The translations under genes and the position numbers were made by a program. Under the pieces are notes generated by a model that was given only the letters and a program-made list of their open reading frames with translations, did no database searches and was not told where the DNA came from. Below, one piece after another: positions 8,179 to 18,767 of a DNA stretch of 47,681 nucleotides; the first letter of the stretch is position 1, and each line of letters starts with the position of its first letter. Origin of the DNA: an uncultured Eubacteriaceae bacterium (GTDB lineage: Bacteria; Bacillota; Clostridia; Lachnospirales; CAG-274); NCBI GenBank assembly GCA_947167715.1, contig CAMVJD010000019.1, forward strand, positions 1 to 47,681, in the 5' to 3' direction.

Positions 8179-9677
8179 TTTGCATCACTTTCTTCCTTTA
8201 ATACAACGGTAACTCTGTTTTTGCCTGCACGTTTCGACTTGTACAGCGCATCATCGGCAAGCTTGTACATTTCCTCAAAGTCAACGCCCTTGTCCTTTGC
8301 CGCAGCCGCACCTATACTAAGTGACAGCGAGCAGCTTTTATTGTATATCTCAAATTCCTCCAAAAATGCGGTGCGCATTTTTTCAAGCCTTGGTTCAAGT
8401 GATTCGTAAAGGGCCTGCGGTGTCGTATATTTTTTAATAACAAGCATTGCAAACTCGTCACCGCCCAGACGGCCGAAAATAGAGTCATTATCACCGCTTG
8501 CATTTAAAAGCCTTGCAAAGCGTATCAGCACATCGTCACCCGTTATATGGCCGAGAGTATCGTTTACCTGCTTAAAATTATCCATATCAAACATTACAAA
8601 GGCCACGGCATCATCCTCGAAGCCGTTAAGAATAAGTGTTTCCACCATAGTCCTGAACGACATTTTGTTGATAGCGCCCGTAAGCTGGTCGTGCTCGGCC
8701 TTGTCCGAAAGGCTGTCCAGCAGCTCGCCCATGGGGTTTGACAAACGGAAAAGCGCAAAGTAGCCAAACAGCGCAACCATAAGCAAAAGCAAAAGCGAGA
8801 ATATCTGCGTAAACAACATAAGCCTTGTAATTTCCTCGGTAACATATTTTTCGGGCAGGGAACAGATTATCTGCCAGCCGTTTGTCTTTGACTCGACCGA
8901 GGTAACAAGATAGTTTTTATCGGATGCCGAAGCGCCCGCAATATTAAGCTTTTTAATGTCCTCTTCAAGTATTTCGCCTATTTCTTCCTTGTCGGTGGAG
9001 TAAAGAACTATATCGTCCTCGTTTACAAGGCGTATATCCATGCCCTCAAGGCTTTGCGGTATATTAAAGATACTTTCCAGCTCGCGGCCGAATATGGATG
9101 CCACGATAACCGCATTGTCGTTTATCCTTTTAACATAGTAGATGCGGTCATAGTTGTTCATAGGTGTGCAGAACCAACCCGAGCCTGCATTATCCTCGGA
9201 TATATGGCGGGCAAAAAAGCTGTACATCTCGTCATGGGCAAGCATTTCAAACATACCCTCGCTAAGCCAGCCTATATAGCTGCCATCCGAATAAACAACG
9301 CCGAAATCCGAGAAGTTTTCAAGCACGCCCAGACTTCTGACACGCTCAAGTATAACATCCTCTTTTTCCTTTTTCTCTATCTCGCCCATTACCTTTGTGG
9401 CGTCATAGGTATAATATGCCTCGTCCGAGAAAAACAGCGATACCGTATCCTTGATATCTGCAAAATATGCATCGATATTCATAGCCTGCTGGTATGTATC
9501 GGCGTTCATAAGCATAGATATCTTTCTGTTCATTGTTTTTGAGGCATAGTAAGAAACGCCTGTTGTCAGTAAAATATCAAAAATGACAATAGCCGCCATA
9601 AACATAATTATCAAATTTCTTCTGTATCTGCGCAGAAACTGATTTGTCTTTTTCTGCTGCTGATTGTTTTTGTTCAT
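8175..9677 (-). CDS. Membrane diguanylate cyclase with extracellular sensor (dCache-like) and GGDEF domain
   Basis: This 500-residue protein would make cyclic di-GMP in response to an outside signal. It has a basic N-terminus, membrane helix 1 (about 21-45), an extracellular domain of about 240 residues that looks like a Cache sensor, membrane helix 2 (about 286-310) and a C-terminal GGDEF domain. The active-site motif GGDEF is intact at residues 405-409 (RLGGDEFAML), as is FDMDNFKQVNDTLGH. The inhibitory I-site (RxxD five residues upstream) is absent; the residues there are DNDS, so product feedback at this site is unlikely. AAGGAGG precedes the ATG. The gene is coupled to the downstream solute-binding lipoprotein. 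Confidence 0.9.
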   Translation of the reverse strand: MNKNNQQQKKTNQFLRRYRRNLIIMFMAAIVIFDILLTTGVSYYASKTMNRKISMLMNADTYQQAMNIDAYFADIKDTVSLFFSDEAYYTYDATKVMGEIEKKEKEDVILERVRSLGVLENFSDFGVVYSDGSYIGWLSEGMFEMLAHDEMYSFFARHISEDNAGSGWFCTPMNNYDRIYYVKRINDNAVIVASIFGRELESIFNIPQSLEGMDIRLVNEDDIVLYSTDKEEIGEILEEDIKKLNIAGASASDKNYLVTSVESKTNGWQIICSLPEKYVTEEITRLMLFTQIFSLLLLLMVALFGYFALFRLSNPMGELLDSLSDKAEHDQLTGAINKMSFRTMVETLILNGFEDDAVAFVMFDMDNFKQVNDTLGHITGDDVLIRFARLLNASGDNDSIFGRLGGDEFAMLVIKKYTTPQALYESLEPRLEKMRTAFLEEFEIYNKSCSLSLSIGAAAAKDKGVDFEEMYKLADDALYKSKRAGKNRVTVVLKEESDAK

Positions 9678-9879
9678 CCTTTAGACCTCCTTGCGGTACT
9701 TCTCCCCCCGCTCGGACTTAATAAAGTATACATATTAATTTTAACCTATAAGTCGAAAAATGTCAATATTTACAGCGTTTTTTAACCATTTTGAAATATT
9801 GCCATAAAAATACACAATCATTCCGCGCTCCGCAAGCAAATATGCTATAAATTTTAAACAATCACAAAACTATATACAC

Positions 9880-9907
9880 AAAAAACCTCGGCTTAAAAAC
9901 CGAGGTT
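9880..9907 (-). terminator. Terminator of the tRNA cluster
   Basis: On the minus strand CCTCGG (pairing 9900-9905 with 9886-9891) forms a hairpin followed by six T, directly after the last tRNA-Gln. Confidence 0.8.
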
Positions 9908-9913
9908 TAAGAA

Positions 9914-9986
9914 CAAGGCTGGCAGGATTCGAACCTGCGGAATGACGGAATCAGAATCCGTTGCCTTACCACTTGGCGACAGCCCT
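9914..9986 (-). tRNA. tRNA-Gln (anticodon CTG)
   Basis: The 73-base cloverleaf has acceptor arms AGGGCTG/CAGCCTT, T-stem GCAGG/CCTGC around TTCGAAT, and anticodon stem ACGGA/TCCGT around TTCTGAT, giving anticodon CTG. CCA is not encoded. Confidence 0.95.
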
Positions 9987-10011
9987 ATATTAAATTATGA
10001 CCCTAAAAAAG

Positions 10012-10084
10012 CAGGGCCGGCAGGATTCGAACCTGCGAGATGCAGGGATCAAAACCCTGTGCCTTACCGCTTGGCGACGACCCT
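10012..10084 (-). tRNA. tRNA-Gln (anticodon TTG)
   Basis: Acceptor arms AGGGTCG/CGGCCCT, T-arm GCAGG-TTCGAAT-CCTGC and anticodon arm CAGGG-TTTTGAT-CCCTG give anticodon TTG. It is close in sequence to the neighbouring tRNA-Gln(CTG), as expected from tandem duplication. Confidence 0.95.
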
Positions 10085-10116
10085 ATAAAATTGTCACAGG
10101 CCTTAGTAAGGAAAAA

Positions 10117-10188
10117 AGCGCGAGACGGGATTCGAACCCGCGACCCTCGCCTTGGCAAGGCGATGCTCTACCACTGAGCCACTCGCGC
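10117..10188 (-). tRNA. tRNA-Gly (anticodon GCC)
   Basis: Acceptor arms GCGCGAG/CTCGCGC and anticodon arm TCGCC-TTGCCAA-GGCGA give anticodon GCC. It lies in the same transcript as the two tRNA-Gln genes. Confidence 0.96.
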
Positions 10189-10194
10189 AAAAAA

Positions 10195-10279
10195 TGCAGC
10201 AGACGGGACTTGAACCCGTACCCAGTTAACCCGGACAAGATCCTTAGTCTTGCGCGTATGCCAATTCCGCCACTGCTGC
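10195..10279 (-). tRNA. tRNA-Leu (anticodon TAA)
   Basis: The 85-base class II tRNA has acceptor arms GCAGCAG/CTGCTGC, a long variable arm and anticodon arm CAAGA-CTAAGGA-TCTTG, giving anticodon TAA. It is the first tRNA of the four-gene cluster. Confidence 0.95.
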
Positions 10280-10372
10280 AAGTTTTATTAAGCTGCTTCG
10301 CTGTTTCGTTCAGCAACAAAAAATATTATAGACTAATTTTGTGCATTTGTCAATACTTTTTTTAAAATTTTT

Positions 10373-11167
10373 TTATTTTTTTATTTCAAGCGCTTTTTCT
10401 GCGGCTTTGCAGCCATATTTAATGCGCTTTAAAACACTCTCGTGTGAAAAATCAATAATTTTCAGGGGATTATCCATTTCGTGCGGCGGGTAAATATGTA
10501 TATATTCCGCATCCTCCGGCGCAAAGCGCATTTTTTTGTAATTATCAAGATGCACCACAATAAACTTTCTTAAACCCATATCATAAAGCGGCTTTACGGG
10601 CATACAGTCGCCGCGGCCCACGTTATCACCGTCGCGCATATATACCCCGTCTATTTTTTGCTGCGGAAAGCCGTGCAAAATTGCGGTGCTTGCAAGCAGT
10701 ATACTCACTATCCTTTCATAAGGCAGGCTGTTAAGAACAAAATACCGCACCTCATCCGCATATAAAACAATGTTTTTCGCCATTTTAACAAGGCTTTCGC
10801 CCTCAAGGGTGCATACGACCGCGCAGGGTATCCCGGCGCCCTGTACGCCCGAAATAAAGCCCTCTCGCCTTATTATTTTTTCAATACCCCTGTTAGACCA
10901 CAGGCCGCCGTGCATATCCGCGTTTTTTATCCGCTCCGCAAGACTCGGAAACGGCATTTTTATGCTTTCGTTGCTTACATTTTGCCATATATCCTCGGCC
11001 AGATCGTAATTATTGCCCGCAAATAAGGCCGCATTAAGCGCACCCACGGATGCACCCGACACCGCCGATATTTTATATTTATCCGTTTTTCGCAAAACAC
11101 GCCATACACCCAATTCAAACGCGCCGTTGCCTCCGCCGCCCGCAAAAACCAAACCGTAACCGTCCAT
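10373..11167 (-). CDS. Patatin-like phospholipase
   Basis: This 264-residue cytoplasmic protein belongs to the bacterial patatin-like acyl hydrolases. It has the glycine-rich oxyanion loop FAGGGGNGAFELG, the nucleophile elbow SGASVGALNA (serine in GASVG) and a catalytic Asp in MRDGDNVG. The ATG follows ATAGGAGGATAA. It has no signal peptide. The natural substrate cannot be told from the sequence. It stands alone between the tRNA cluster and eno. Confidence 0.88.
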   Translation of the reverse strand: MDGYGLVFAGGGGNGAFELGVWRVLRKTDKYKISAVSGASVGALNAALFAGNNYDLAEDIWQNVSNESIKMPFPSLAERIKNADMHGGLWSNRGIEKIIRREGFISGVQGAGIPCAVVCTLEGESLVKMAKNIVLYADEVRYFVLNSLPYERIVSILLASTAILHGFPQQKIDGVYMRDGDNVGRGDCMPVKPLYDMGLRKFIVVHLDNYKKMRFAPEDAEYIHIYPPHEMDNPLKIIDFSHESVLKRIKYGCKAAEKALEIKK

Positions 11168-11343
11168 TTATCCTCCTATGCTTCCCGACCCAAAGACAGC
11201 CAATGCAATTTCTCATATATCGGTATTTGCCGCTTTCTCGATCGGCGATGTTCCCAAGGTCATATTAGCATAAATCGGCAAAAAAGTCTATAAAAATAAC
11301 ATTTCCGTTTTATTACAAATGAATATGCATGGATATTTTGTAG

Positions 11344-11365
11344 GGAACGACCTATGTGTCGTTCC
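11344..11365. repeat. Short palindrome of the dispersed-repeat type
   Basis: GGAACGAC and GTCGTTCC form a perfect 8-bp stem with a 6-base loop in the 250-base gap between the lipase and eno. There is no T-run, so it is not a terminator; it resembles the REP-like units scattered in gut Clostridia genomes. Confidence 0.5.
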
Positions 11366-11381
11366 GCTGTTTCTTCCAAAG

Positions 11382-11407
11382 AAAAACCCCGGGAGCAACC
11401 CCCGGGG
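11382..11407 (-). terminator. Terminator of eno
   Basis: On the minus strand CCCCGGG and CCCGGGG pair (11401-11407 with 11387-11393) and five T follow, 13 bases after the eno stop codon. Confidence 0.9.
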
Positions 11408-11419
11408 CAAAAAACTTAA

Positions 11420-12851
<1,432 letters not shown>

Positions 12852-12858
12852 TTATTTT

Positions 12859-14397
12859 TTAACGAATAAGCAAACTGTGTCCCGTCATTTCCTTGGGCTG
12901 GGGTATACCCATCATATCAAGAAGAGTGGGCGCGATATCGCAAAGCTTGCCGTCCTCCTTGATGCCCTTTGCACCCTCGCAGTTGATAATTGAGAAAGGC
13001 ACGGGGTTTGTTGTATGTGCGGTAAAGGGCTTGCCCGTTGCATAGTCGATAAGCTGGTCGCTGTTGCCGTGGTCTGCGCAAAGGAACATCTGACCGTTTA
13101 CCTTTAAAAGCGCATCCATAACACGGCCCACGCAGGTGTCGATAGTTTCAACAGCCTTTACTGCGGCCTCAAAAACGCCCGTATGACCTACCATATCGGG
13201 GTTAGCGTAATTGATTATAATAAGGTCCTTATCGTTTGATTCGATAGCCTCAACAAGCTTATCAGTAACCTGAATAGCACTCATTTCGGGCTTAAGATCG
13301 TAGGTGGGCACCTCCTTGGGTGAGGGCACGAGTATTCTTTCCTCGCCCTCAAAGGGCTCTTCTACACCGCCGTTAAAGAAAAACGTAACATGAGCATATT
13401 TTTCGGTCTCGGCAAGTCTTAACTGCTTTAAGCCAAGAGAGGAAATATATTCGCCAAGTGTATTTGACGGTGTTTCCTTGGGGAAAGCAATTAATTTATT
13501 GGGGATGGTCGCATCATAATCCGTAAAGCAAACATAAGTCGTTTTAATGCGCTTTCTTTCAAAGCCCTTGAACTCGTCATCGCAGAAGCAGCGTGTTATC
13601 TGTCTTGCACGGTCGGGGCGGAAATTAAAGAATATGATAGAGTCGTTGTCCTTTATTGTGGTCACGGGCTTGCCGTCCTTCATAATAACGGTGGGTACGA
13701 CAAATTCGTCATTTACGCCCTCTGCATAGGACTTTGTCATACATTCCTCTGCGGAAGCCGCGGTATTGCCAACGCCCTTTGTAAGCGCGTCATACGCCTT
13801 TTCAATTCTGTCCCAGTTGTTGTCACGGTCCATTGCATAGTAACGTCCCGAGATAACGCCTATCTCGCCGACACCTATCTCCTTCATTTTAGCCTCAAGC
13901 TCCGCCAAAAAGCCCTTGCCCGAGGTGGGAGGAGTATCACGGCCGTCAAGGAAAGCATGAACATAAACCTTTGTAAGGCCGTTTCTTTTAGCAAGCTCCA
14001 AAAGGCCGTAGATATGTGTCAGGTGGCTGTGTACGCCGCCCGGAGACACAAGGCCGTAAAGGTGAAGCGAGGAATCGTTCTTTTTGCAGTTTTCAACAGC
14101 CGCAAGAAGTGCCTTATTCTCGAAAAAGTCGCCGTCCTCAATGGATTTTGTTATTTTGGTAAGGTCCTGATAAATAACACGGCCTGCGCCCATATTAAGG
14201 TGACCTACCTCGGAGTTGCCCATCTGACCGTCGGGAAGACCCACAGCCATACCGCTTGCATAGCCCTTTGTGGTGGGATATGTTTTAAAAAGCTTGTCAA
14301 GTACGGGCTTTTTAGCCGCTGCAATAGCGTTGCCCTCTTTTTTTTCGTTAATGCCAAAGCCGTCCAATATCATTAAAACGGTGGTTTTCTTACTCAT
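12859..14397 (-). CDS. gpmI: 2,3-bisphosphoglycerate-independent phosphoglycerate mutase
   Basis: GpmI interconverts 3- and 2-phosphoglycerate with two manganese ions. The 512-residue product has the usual length, the N-terminal metal motif LMILDGFG, the phosphorylated serine in MGNSEVGHLNMGAGR (Ser62, the family position), DGRDTPP, and the C-terminal metal ligands in INYANPDMVGHTG and CADHGNSDQ. ATG at 14397 follows GAAAGGAGAA. It lies between tpiA and eno. Confidence 0.97.
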   Translation of the reverse strand: MSKKTTVLMILDGFGINEKKEGNAIAAAKKPVLDKLFKTYPTTKGYASGMAVGLPDGQMGNSEVGHLNMGAGRVIYQDLTKITKSIEDGDFFENKALLAAVENCKKNDSSLHLYGLVSPGGVHSHLTHIYGLLELAKRNGLTKVYVHAFLDGRDTPPTSGKGFLAELEAKMKEIGVGEIGVISGRYYAMDRDNNWDRIEKAYDALTKGVGNTAASAEECMTKSYAEGVNDEFVVPTVIMKDGKPVTTIKDNDSIIFFNFRPDRARQITRCFCDDEFKGFERKRIKTTYVCFTDYDATIPNKLIAFPKETPSNTLGEYISSLGLKQLRLAETEKYAHVTFFFNGGVEEPFEGEERILVPSPKEVPTYDLKPEMSAIQVTDKLVEAIESNDKDLIIINYANPDMVGHTGVFEAAVKAVETIDTCVGRVMDALLKVNGQMFLCADHGNSDQLIDYATGKPFTAHTTNPVPFSIINCEGAKGIKEDGKLCDIAPTLLDMMGIPQPKEMTGHSLLIR

Positions 14398-14499
14398 TAA
14401 AATTCTCCTTTCAAAAAATCCGACCTTGTGCAAAATCCAAATCTACATTTTGCACGGGGCGCATTTTTTGTTCCTTAGCCAAACATTCCTAAGGAATGT

Positions 14500-15246
14500 T
14501 TAAAATGCTTTAACTATCTTTTCAAAATCTTCCTTAAGGCTTGCGCCGCCCACAAGTCCGCCGTCGATATCGGGCATTTTGAAAAGCTCCTCTGCGTTGC
14601 CGCCGTTTACACTGCCACCGTAGAGTATGCTTATTTCATCCGCCGTTTCGCTGCCGTAAATTTCGGCAAGCACATCGCGTATAGCCTTGCAGACCTCCTG
14701 CGCCTGCTCGCTTGTAGCCACCTTGCCCGTGCCGATAGCCCAGATAGGCTCGTAGGCTATGACCACCTGCTTTGCCTGCTCTGCCGAAAGACCCTTCATA
14801 CCTCTTTTTATCTGTATGCGTATTCTTTCTATAGTGATATTATCCTCACGCTCTGCAAGGCTCTCACCGCAGCAGAATATGGGCATAAGGCCGTATTCAA
14901 GCGCCTTAAAGATTTTTTTATTTACAGTTTCGTCCGTTTCGTTAAAATACTCGCGTCTTTCGGAATGACCGATAATAACGCAGTTTACACCCATTTCCTT
15001 AAGCATGGGCGCCGAAATCTCGCCCGTGTAGGCACCCTTGTCCTCAAAGTAAAGATTTTCCGCACCCACAAGGATATTGCTGCCCTTTACCGTATCAATA
15101 ACGGGCATAAGGTCAACATAAGGCACGCAGAATATGACCTCGGCCTTGTCGTTTGCCATTTTGGGCTTTAACATCTCCGCAAGAGCCGCCGCCTCCTTGG
15201 GCGTTTTGTTCATTTTCCAGTTGCCTGCCGCTATTTTCTTTCTCAT
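14500..15246 (-). CDS. tpiA: Triosephosphate isomerase
   Basis: TpiA interconverts dihydroxyacetone phosphate and glyceraldehyde 3-phosphate. The 248-residue product has GNWKMNK with catalytic Lys11, IIGHSERR with His94, [11 protein letters not shown] with Glu166 and the phosphate-binding YGGSV near the end. An AAAGGTAGTG ribosome site precedes the ATG. A hairpin separates it from pgk and it has its own promoter with a Rex-like box. Confidence 0.98.
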   Translation of the reverse strand: MRKKIAAGNWKMNKTPKEAAALAEMLKPKMANDKAEVIFCVPYVDLMPVIDTVKGSNILVGAENLYFEDKGAYTGEISAPMLKEMGVNCVIIGHSERREYFNETDETVNKKIFKALEYGLMPIFCCGESLAEREDNITIERIRIQIKRGMKGLSAEQAKQVVIAYEPIWAIGTGKVATSEQAQEVCKAIRDVLAEIYGSETADEISILYGGSVNGGNAEELFKMPDIDGGLVGGASLKEDFEKIVKAF

Positions 15247-15296
15247 ACCAACACTACCTTTCGTTTTGAAATATTGTTCAAGATAATTATATGTAT

Positions 15297-15360
15297 ATTT
15301 TACCCCAAAACGAAAATTTTTTCAATACAAAATTGGTAAATTTGGTTATTTTTTTAACAA
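15297..15360 (-). promoter_or_regulatory. tpiA promoter with upstream Rex-like box
   Basis: On the minus strand -35 TTGAAA (15320-15325), 17 bases and -10 TAAAAT (15297-15302) lie about 50 bases before tpiA. An 18-base dyad at 15343-15360, read on the plus strand as TGGTTATTTTTTTAACAA, differs from the clostridial Rex site TTGTTAA-N4-TTAACAA at two positions. It sits upstream of the -35 box. Regulation by the Rex encoded at 23646-24269 is an inference. Confidence 0.5.
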
Positions 15361-15371
15361 AACGGTAAATC

Positions 15372-15405
15372 GCCTTGAACACAAAAATATTTTGGCGTTC
15401 AGGCT
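15372..15405. repeat. Imperfect palindrome between tpiA and pgk
   Basis: GCCTTGAAC and GTTCAGGC form a bulged stem around an AT-rich centre (ACAAAAATATTTTGGC). The same arrangement, TGAACGCC then AAAAATATTT then a GTTCA arm, recurs at 23206-23242, so this may be a dispersed repeat or a protein-binding site. Confidence 0.4.
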
Positions 15406-15412
15406 ACATAAA

Positions 15413-15442
15413 TATAAGGCAGAATAAAGATCCTGCCTTATA
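15413..15442 (-). terminator. Terminator-like hairpin after pgk
   Basis: A 10-bp stem TATAAGGCAG/CTGCCTTATA lies 10 bases after the pgk stop. The following tract is only weakly T-rich, so readthrough into tpiA is possible. Confidence 0.6.
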
Positions 15443-15451
15443 GATAAAATT

Positions 15452-16666
15452 TTATTTATCGTCTGCTGCCGCAACGCCGGGAAGCTCCTTGCCCTCAAGG
15501 AATTCAAGTGATGCGCCGCCGCCTGTTGAGATATGGCTCATCTTGTCGCCAAAGCCCATCTGGTTAACAGCAGCTGCACTGTCGCCGCCGCCGATAATGC
15601 TTGTTACGTTGGGATTGTCTGCAAGAGCCTTAGCCATAGCCTTTGTACCCTCTGCATAGTCGGGTATTTCAAACACGCCCATAGGACCGTTCCAAACAAC
15701 AGTCTTAGCCTCGCTTATAACCTTTGCATAAGCCTCGCGTGTCTTTACGCCGATATCAAGACCCTCTTCGTCATCTGCGATATAGGGCTTTGAGGGATCG
15801 TCATAGGGAACATCAACGATATGGAAGGGCTTGCCCTGGCCAAACTCGTTGGAAACTACCGTATCAACGGGAAGAAGGAACTGTACGTTCTTTTCCTTTG
15901 CCTTTTTAAGCATATCAAGTGCGTAGTCCATCTTATCCTCTTCAAGAAGAGACTTACCGATATTCATACCCATAGCCTTGAAGAATGTGTAAGCCATACC
16001 GCCGCCGATAAGGATAGTATCTACCTTGTCGATAAGGTTGTTGATAACATTGATCTTGTCGCTTACTTTTGCGCCGCCAAGGATAGCAACGAAAGGTCTT
16101 ACGGGATTGTTTACCGCATTGCCGAGGTACTCGATCTCCTTTTGCATAAGGTAGCCTACTGCGCTTTCCTTAACAAACTCGGTCACGCCTACCGTTGAGC
16201 AGTGAGCGCGGTGAGAAGAACCGAAAGCATCGTTTACATAGATGTCTGCAAGCGAAGCAAGGTCCTTGCTGAAGGATTCGATATTCTTTGTTTCTTCCTT
16301 GCGGAAACGTGTGTTCTGTAAAAGCACAACATCGCCGTCCTGCATAGCTGCAACAGCCTTCCTTGCATTTTCGCCTACTACCTCGTCATCAGCTGCAAAT
16401 ACGACCTCTTTGCCGAGCTTTTCGGAAAGACGCTTTGCAACGGGTGCAAGCGAAAACTCGGGGCTGGGCTCCTTGGGCTTGCCAAGATGTGAGCAAAGGA
16501 TGACCCTTGCACCCTCCTTGATAAGCTTTTCAATAGTGGGAAGAGCCGCAACTATTCTGTTTTCGTCTGTGATAACGCCGTTTTGTAAGGGTACGTTAAA
16601 GTCAACTCTTACAAGGACATTTTTGCCCTTTACCTGTAAATCGTCTACAGTTTTTTTGTTAAGCAT
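15452..16666 (-). CDS. pgk: Phosphoglycerate kinase
   Basis: Pgk makes ATP from 1,3-bisphosphoglycerate and ADP. The 404-residue product shows [11 protein letters not shown] near the N-terminus, [20 protein letters not shown], the ATP-side [15 protein letters not shown] and the C-terminal [10 protein letters not shown] and [16 protein letters not shown] at 16666 follows AAGGAG; the in-frame ATG seven codons upstream is less well placed. The usual partner gapA is not next to it. Confidence 0.98.
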   Translation of the reverse strand: MLNKKTVDDLQVKGKNVLVRVDFNVPLQNGVITDENRIVAALPTIEKLIKEGARVILCSHLGKPKEPSPEFSLAPVAKRLSEKLGKEVVFAADDEVVGENARKAVAAMQDGDVVLLQNTRFRKEETKNIESFSKDLASLADIYVNDAFGSSHRAHCSTVGVTEFVKESAVGYLMQKEIEYLGNAVNNPVRPFVAILGGAKVSDKINVINNLIDKVDTILIGGGMAYTFFKAMGMNIGKSLLEEDKMDYALDMLKKAKEKNVQFLLPVDTVVSNEFGQGKPFHIVDVPYDDPSKPYIADDEEGLDIGVKTREAYAKVISEAKTVVWNGPMGVFEIPDYAEGTKAMAKALADNPNVTSIIGGGDSAAAVNQMGFGDKMSHISTGGGASLEFLEGKELPGVAAADDK

Positions 16667-17026
16667 ACTAAATTCTCCTTCATTCATTTTGATTGAACAT
16701 TATAAATTGTTTGCTATAATATATTATTGACCGCAAATTTAAAAATAAGCGGAAATATCCTTTTCACAAAGGCATTGTTATTATTATAACATATCAAAAA
16801 CAAATTTACCTTATCATTATTTAACGATTTTTTTTGCAATTTTCTGTCGCCTTTTATGCAAAAATCCCTTGCGAATGTTTTTTTAATACATATATAACAA
16901 TTTTTTCAAAATATTTTCGGGTTTATTATGAAAAATTATGACGCAGGTATGCAATGATAATTTTTCAACCGTAACCGCCTAAAAAAAATAAAAAAGCACC
17001 CCCAAGCGGAGATGCTTTTGCGCAAA
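16667..17026 (-). promoter_or_regulatory. pgk upstream region with Rex-like dyad (16775-16792)
   Basis: This 360-base gap holds no gene. At 16775-16792 lies TTGTTATTATTATAACAT, a dyad with perfect TGTTAT/ATAACA arms and three differences from the clostridial Rex consensus TTGTTAA-N4-TTAACAA. A TATAAT box lies nearer pgk (in TTTATAATG), without a good -35. The end nearest rplS (16992-17019) holds that gene's terminator hairpin. The rest is AT-rich without visible structure. Confidence 0.45.
16992..17019 (-). terminator. Terminator of rplS
   Basis: On the minus strand AAAAGCA and TGCTTTT form the base of a hairpin followed by a TTTTTTATTTTTTTT tract, 8 bases after the rplS stop. Confidence 0.75.
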
Positions 17027-17389
17027 TTATTTGCTTCTTCTGTTGATATCTTCCTTGACCTTTGCTGCCTTACCTACTCTGTCTCTTAAGTAGTTAAGCT
17101 TAGCACGTCTTACGATACCATATCTTACAACCTCGATACGATCAACACGGGGAGAATGTACAGGCCATGTCTTTTCAACGCCAACGCCGTAAGAAACACG
17201 TCTTACTGTGAAAGTTTCACGAGCGCCGCCGCCCTGTCTTTTAAGTACCACGCCTTCAAACATCTGAATACGCTCTCTTGTACCCTCGACTACCTTTGCG
17301 TAAACGCGAACCGTATCGCCCACGTTAAACTCGGTAACATTTTCCTTTAACTGTTCGTTTTCGATCTCTTTAATAATGTTGCAATTCAT
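17027..17389 (-). CDS. rplS: 50S ribosomal protein L19
   Basis: L19 binds at the interface of the two ribosomal subunits. The 120-residue product has the family's [40 protein letters not shown] and the basic end [20 protein letters not shown] at 17389 follows AGGGAGG with 9 bases spacing. It is monocistronic with a structured leader upstream and a terminator behind. Confidence 0.97.
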   Translation of the reverse strand: MNCNIIKEIENEQLKENVTEFNVGDTVRVYAKVVEGTRERIQMFEGVVLKRQGGGARETFTVRRVSYGVGVEKTWPVHSPRVDRIEVVRYGIVRRAKLNYLRDRVGKAAKVKEDINRRSK

Positions 17390-17414
17390 AAGGCTTTGCC
17401 TCCCTTTCATCATA

Positions 17415-17492
17415 AATGTTCATAAATGGCCGCGCAGCACCTTACTGCTATCGGCATAGCCGACCCCACCAGCGGAACATTCGTACTCACAG
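17415..17492 (-). ncRNA. L19 ribosomal protein leader (autoregulatory mRNA leader)
   Basis: The rplS transcript starts with a compact structured leader. A closing stem AATGTTC/GAACATT (17475-17481 with 17415-17421) encloses a hairpin TCGGC-TAT-GCCGA and AGCAG/CTGC pairing. The position right before rplS matches the known L19 leader of Firmicutes. No covariance search was run; the class is assigned from position and fold. Confidence 0.65.
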
Positions 17493-17498
17493 GTCAAT

Positions 17499-17527
17499 AT
17501 TATAACACAGCAAAATAAATATTGCAA
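17499..17527 (-). promoter_or_regulatory. rplS promoter
   Basis: On the minus strand TTGCAA, a 17-base spacer and a perfect TATAAT place the transcription start near 17492, at the beginning of the leader. Confidence 0.75.
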
Positions 17528-17670
17528 GCATTATTTTTTTTAGTTTCCCATTTTTTTGCTTATCTTGTTTAAACCGCCGAAAAAAGTCAGATTTTCCGTA
17601 TTTTTTACAATAAAACTCTTCTCTTTTACATTATAATATGTTATAATTAAAAAAAACGGGGGTATCGTAT

Positions 17671-18753
17671 ATGATAAGCATTGCTATAATAGGCACGGGA
17701 AATATGGGCAGGCAGTATGCAGATATGATCTATAACGGCACGGCAGGCAGGGCAAGGCTGAGCGCGCTGGTCTGCCGCAGCGAAGAGGCGGTCTTATGGG
17801 GAAAGGGCTACAAGGATGTACTTATTTTCAGAAGCGCCGACGAGCTTTTTGATAACGCCGATAAATTTGATGCACTTTTGATAGCGACCCCGCATAAGAC
17901 ACACCCCGCTCTTGCATTAAAGGCATTTTCGCTTGGAAAGCACGTTATGTGCGAAAAGCCGGCGGGCGTACTTGCAGCCGATGCAAAAGAAATGGCAAAA
18001 GCCGCAGAAGCTGCGGGGCTTAAATATGCGCTTATGTTTCATCAGCGCCTGCGCCCCGAATATATTTACCTTAAAAATATGATACAAAACGGCGAATTTG
18101 GCAATATACACCGTATGTCCTATGTTTCGACACGGTATTTCCGTACAAATGCCTATCACAAAAGCAGCCCCTGGCGCAGTACGGCCAAGGGCGAGGGCGG
18201 CGGAGCGCTTATAAACCAGGGACAGCACCCGCTTGATCTGTGGCAATGGCTTTTCGGCCTGCCAAAAGAGCTTTACGGCCTTGTTATGTTTGGAAAGTAC
18301 AACGATTTTGACGTTGAGGACGAGGCCTCTTTATTAATGCATTACGAGGACGGACGCACGGGCAGTTTTATTATTTCCACCGCCGAGGGCATATACGAGG
18401 ACAGGCTGGTAATATCGGGCAGCAAAAAAGCGGCCGAATTAAACGGCTCCTCACTTAAGATAACAAGCTTTTCCGAGGATACGGACAGCTACCGCAGCTT
18501 TGCTGCCTGCCATGCCCGCGAACAGCTTGGCGAAAAAACCGAGAGCATAAATTTTGATACCGTTACAAACAAGACCCTTTACGAGGGTATGCTAAAAAAC
18601 TTTTTTGATGCTGTAATTGACGATGTGCCGCTTATTGCACCCGGCAGCGAGGGAAGCCGCGCCCTTTTTCTTACAAACGGCGCCTACCTTTCACAGCGGC
18701 TTGGGCGAAAAATAAGCCTTGACGAGGTGATAGACAGCTTTAAGGGATTATAA
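17671..18753 (+). CDS. Gfo/Idh/MocA family NAD(P)-dependent oxidoreductase
   Basis: This 360-residue cytoplasmic dehydrogenase has an N-terminal Rossmann fold starting AIIGTGNMGRQYA, the family signature MCEKPAGV at about residues 91-98 with the catalytic lysine, and a C-terminal substrate domain with GGGALINQGQHPLDLWQWLFG. Substrates in this family are sugars, inositol or sugar nucleotides; which one is not evident. ATG at 17671 follows an ACGGGGGT site. A TATAAT box lies about 35 bases upstream. It is followed after 14 bases by a GGDEF-EAL gene, apparently in one operon, without an obvious functional link. Confidence 0.9.
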   Translation: MISIAIIGTGNMGRQYADMIYNGTAGRARLSALVCRSEEAVLWGKGYKDVLIFRSADELFDNADKFDALLIATPHKTHPALALKAFSLGKHVMCEKPAGVLAADAKEMAKAAEAAGLKYALMFHQRLRPEYIYLKNMIQNGEFGNIHRMSYVSTRYFRTNAYHKSSPWRSTAKGEGGGALINQGQHPLDLWQWLFGLPKELYGLVMFGKYNDFDVEDEASLLMHYEDGRTGSFIISTAEGIYEDRLVISGSKKAAELNGSSLKITSFSEDTDSYRSFAACHAREQLGEKTESINFDTVTNKTLYEGMLKNFFDAVIDDVPLIAPGSEGSRALFLTNGAYLSQRLGRKISLDEVIDSFKGL

Positions 18754-18767
18754 AAGGATGTGATTCT

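Noticed and set aside
10083..10365. Open frames over the tRNA cluster (both strands)
   Set aside because: They are translations of tRNA genes; the cloverleaf structures explain the sequence fully.
16667..17026. A displaced gapA next to pgk
   Set aside because: The gap is too short and no glyceraldehyde-3-phosphate dehydrogenase motif is present in any frame.
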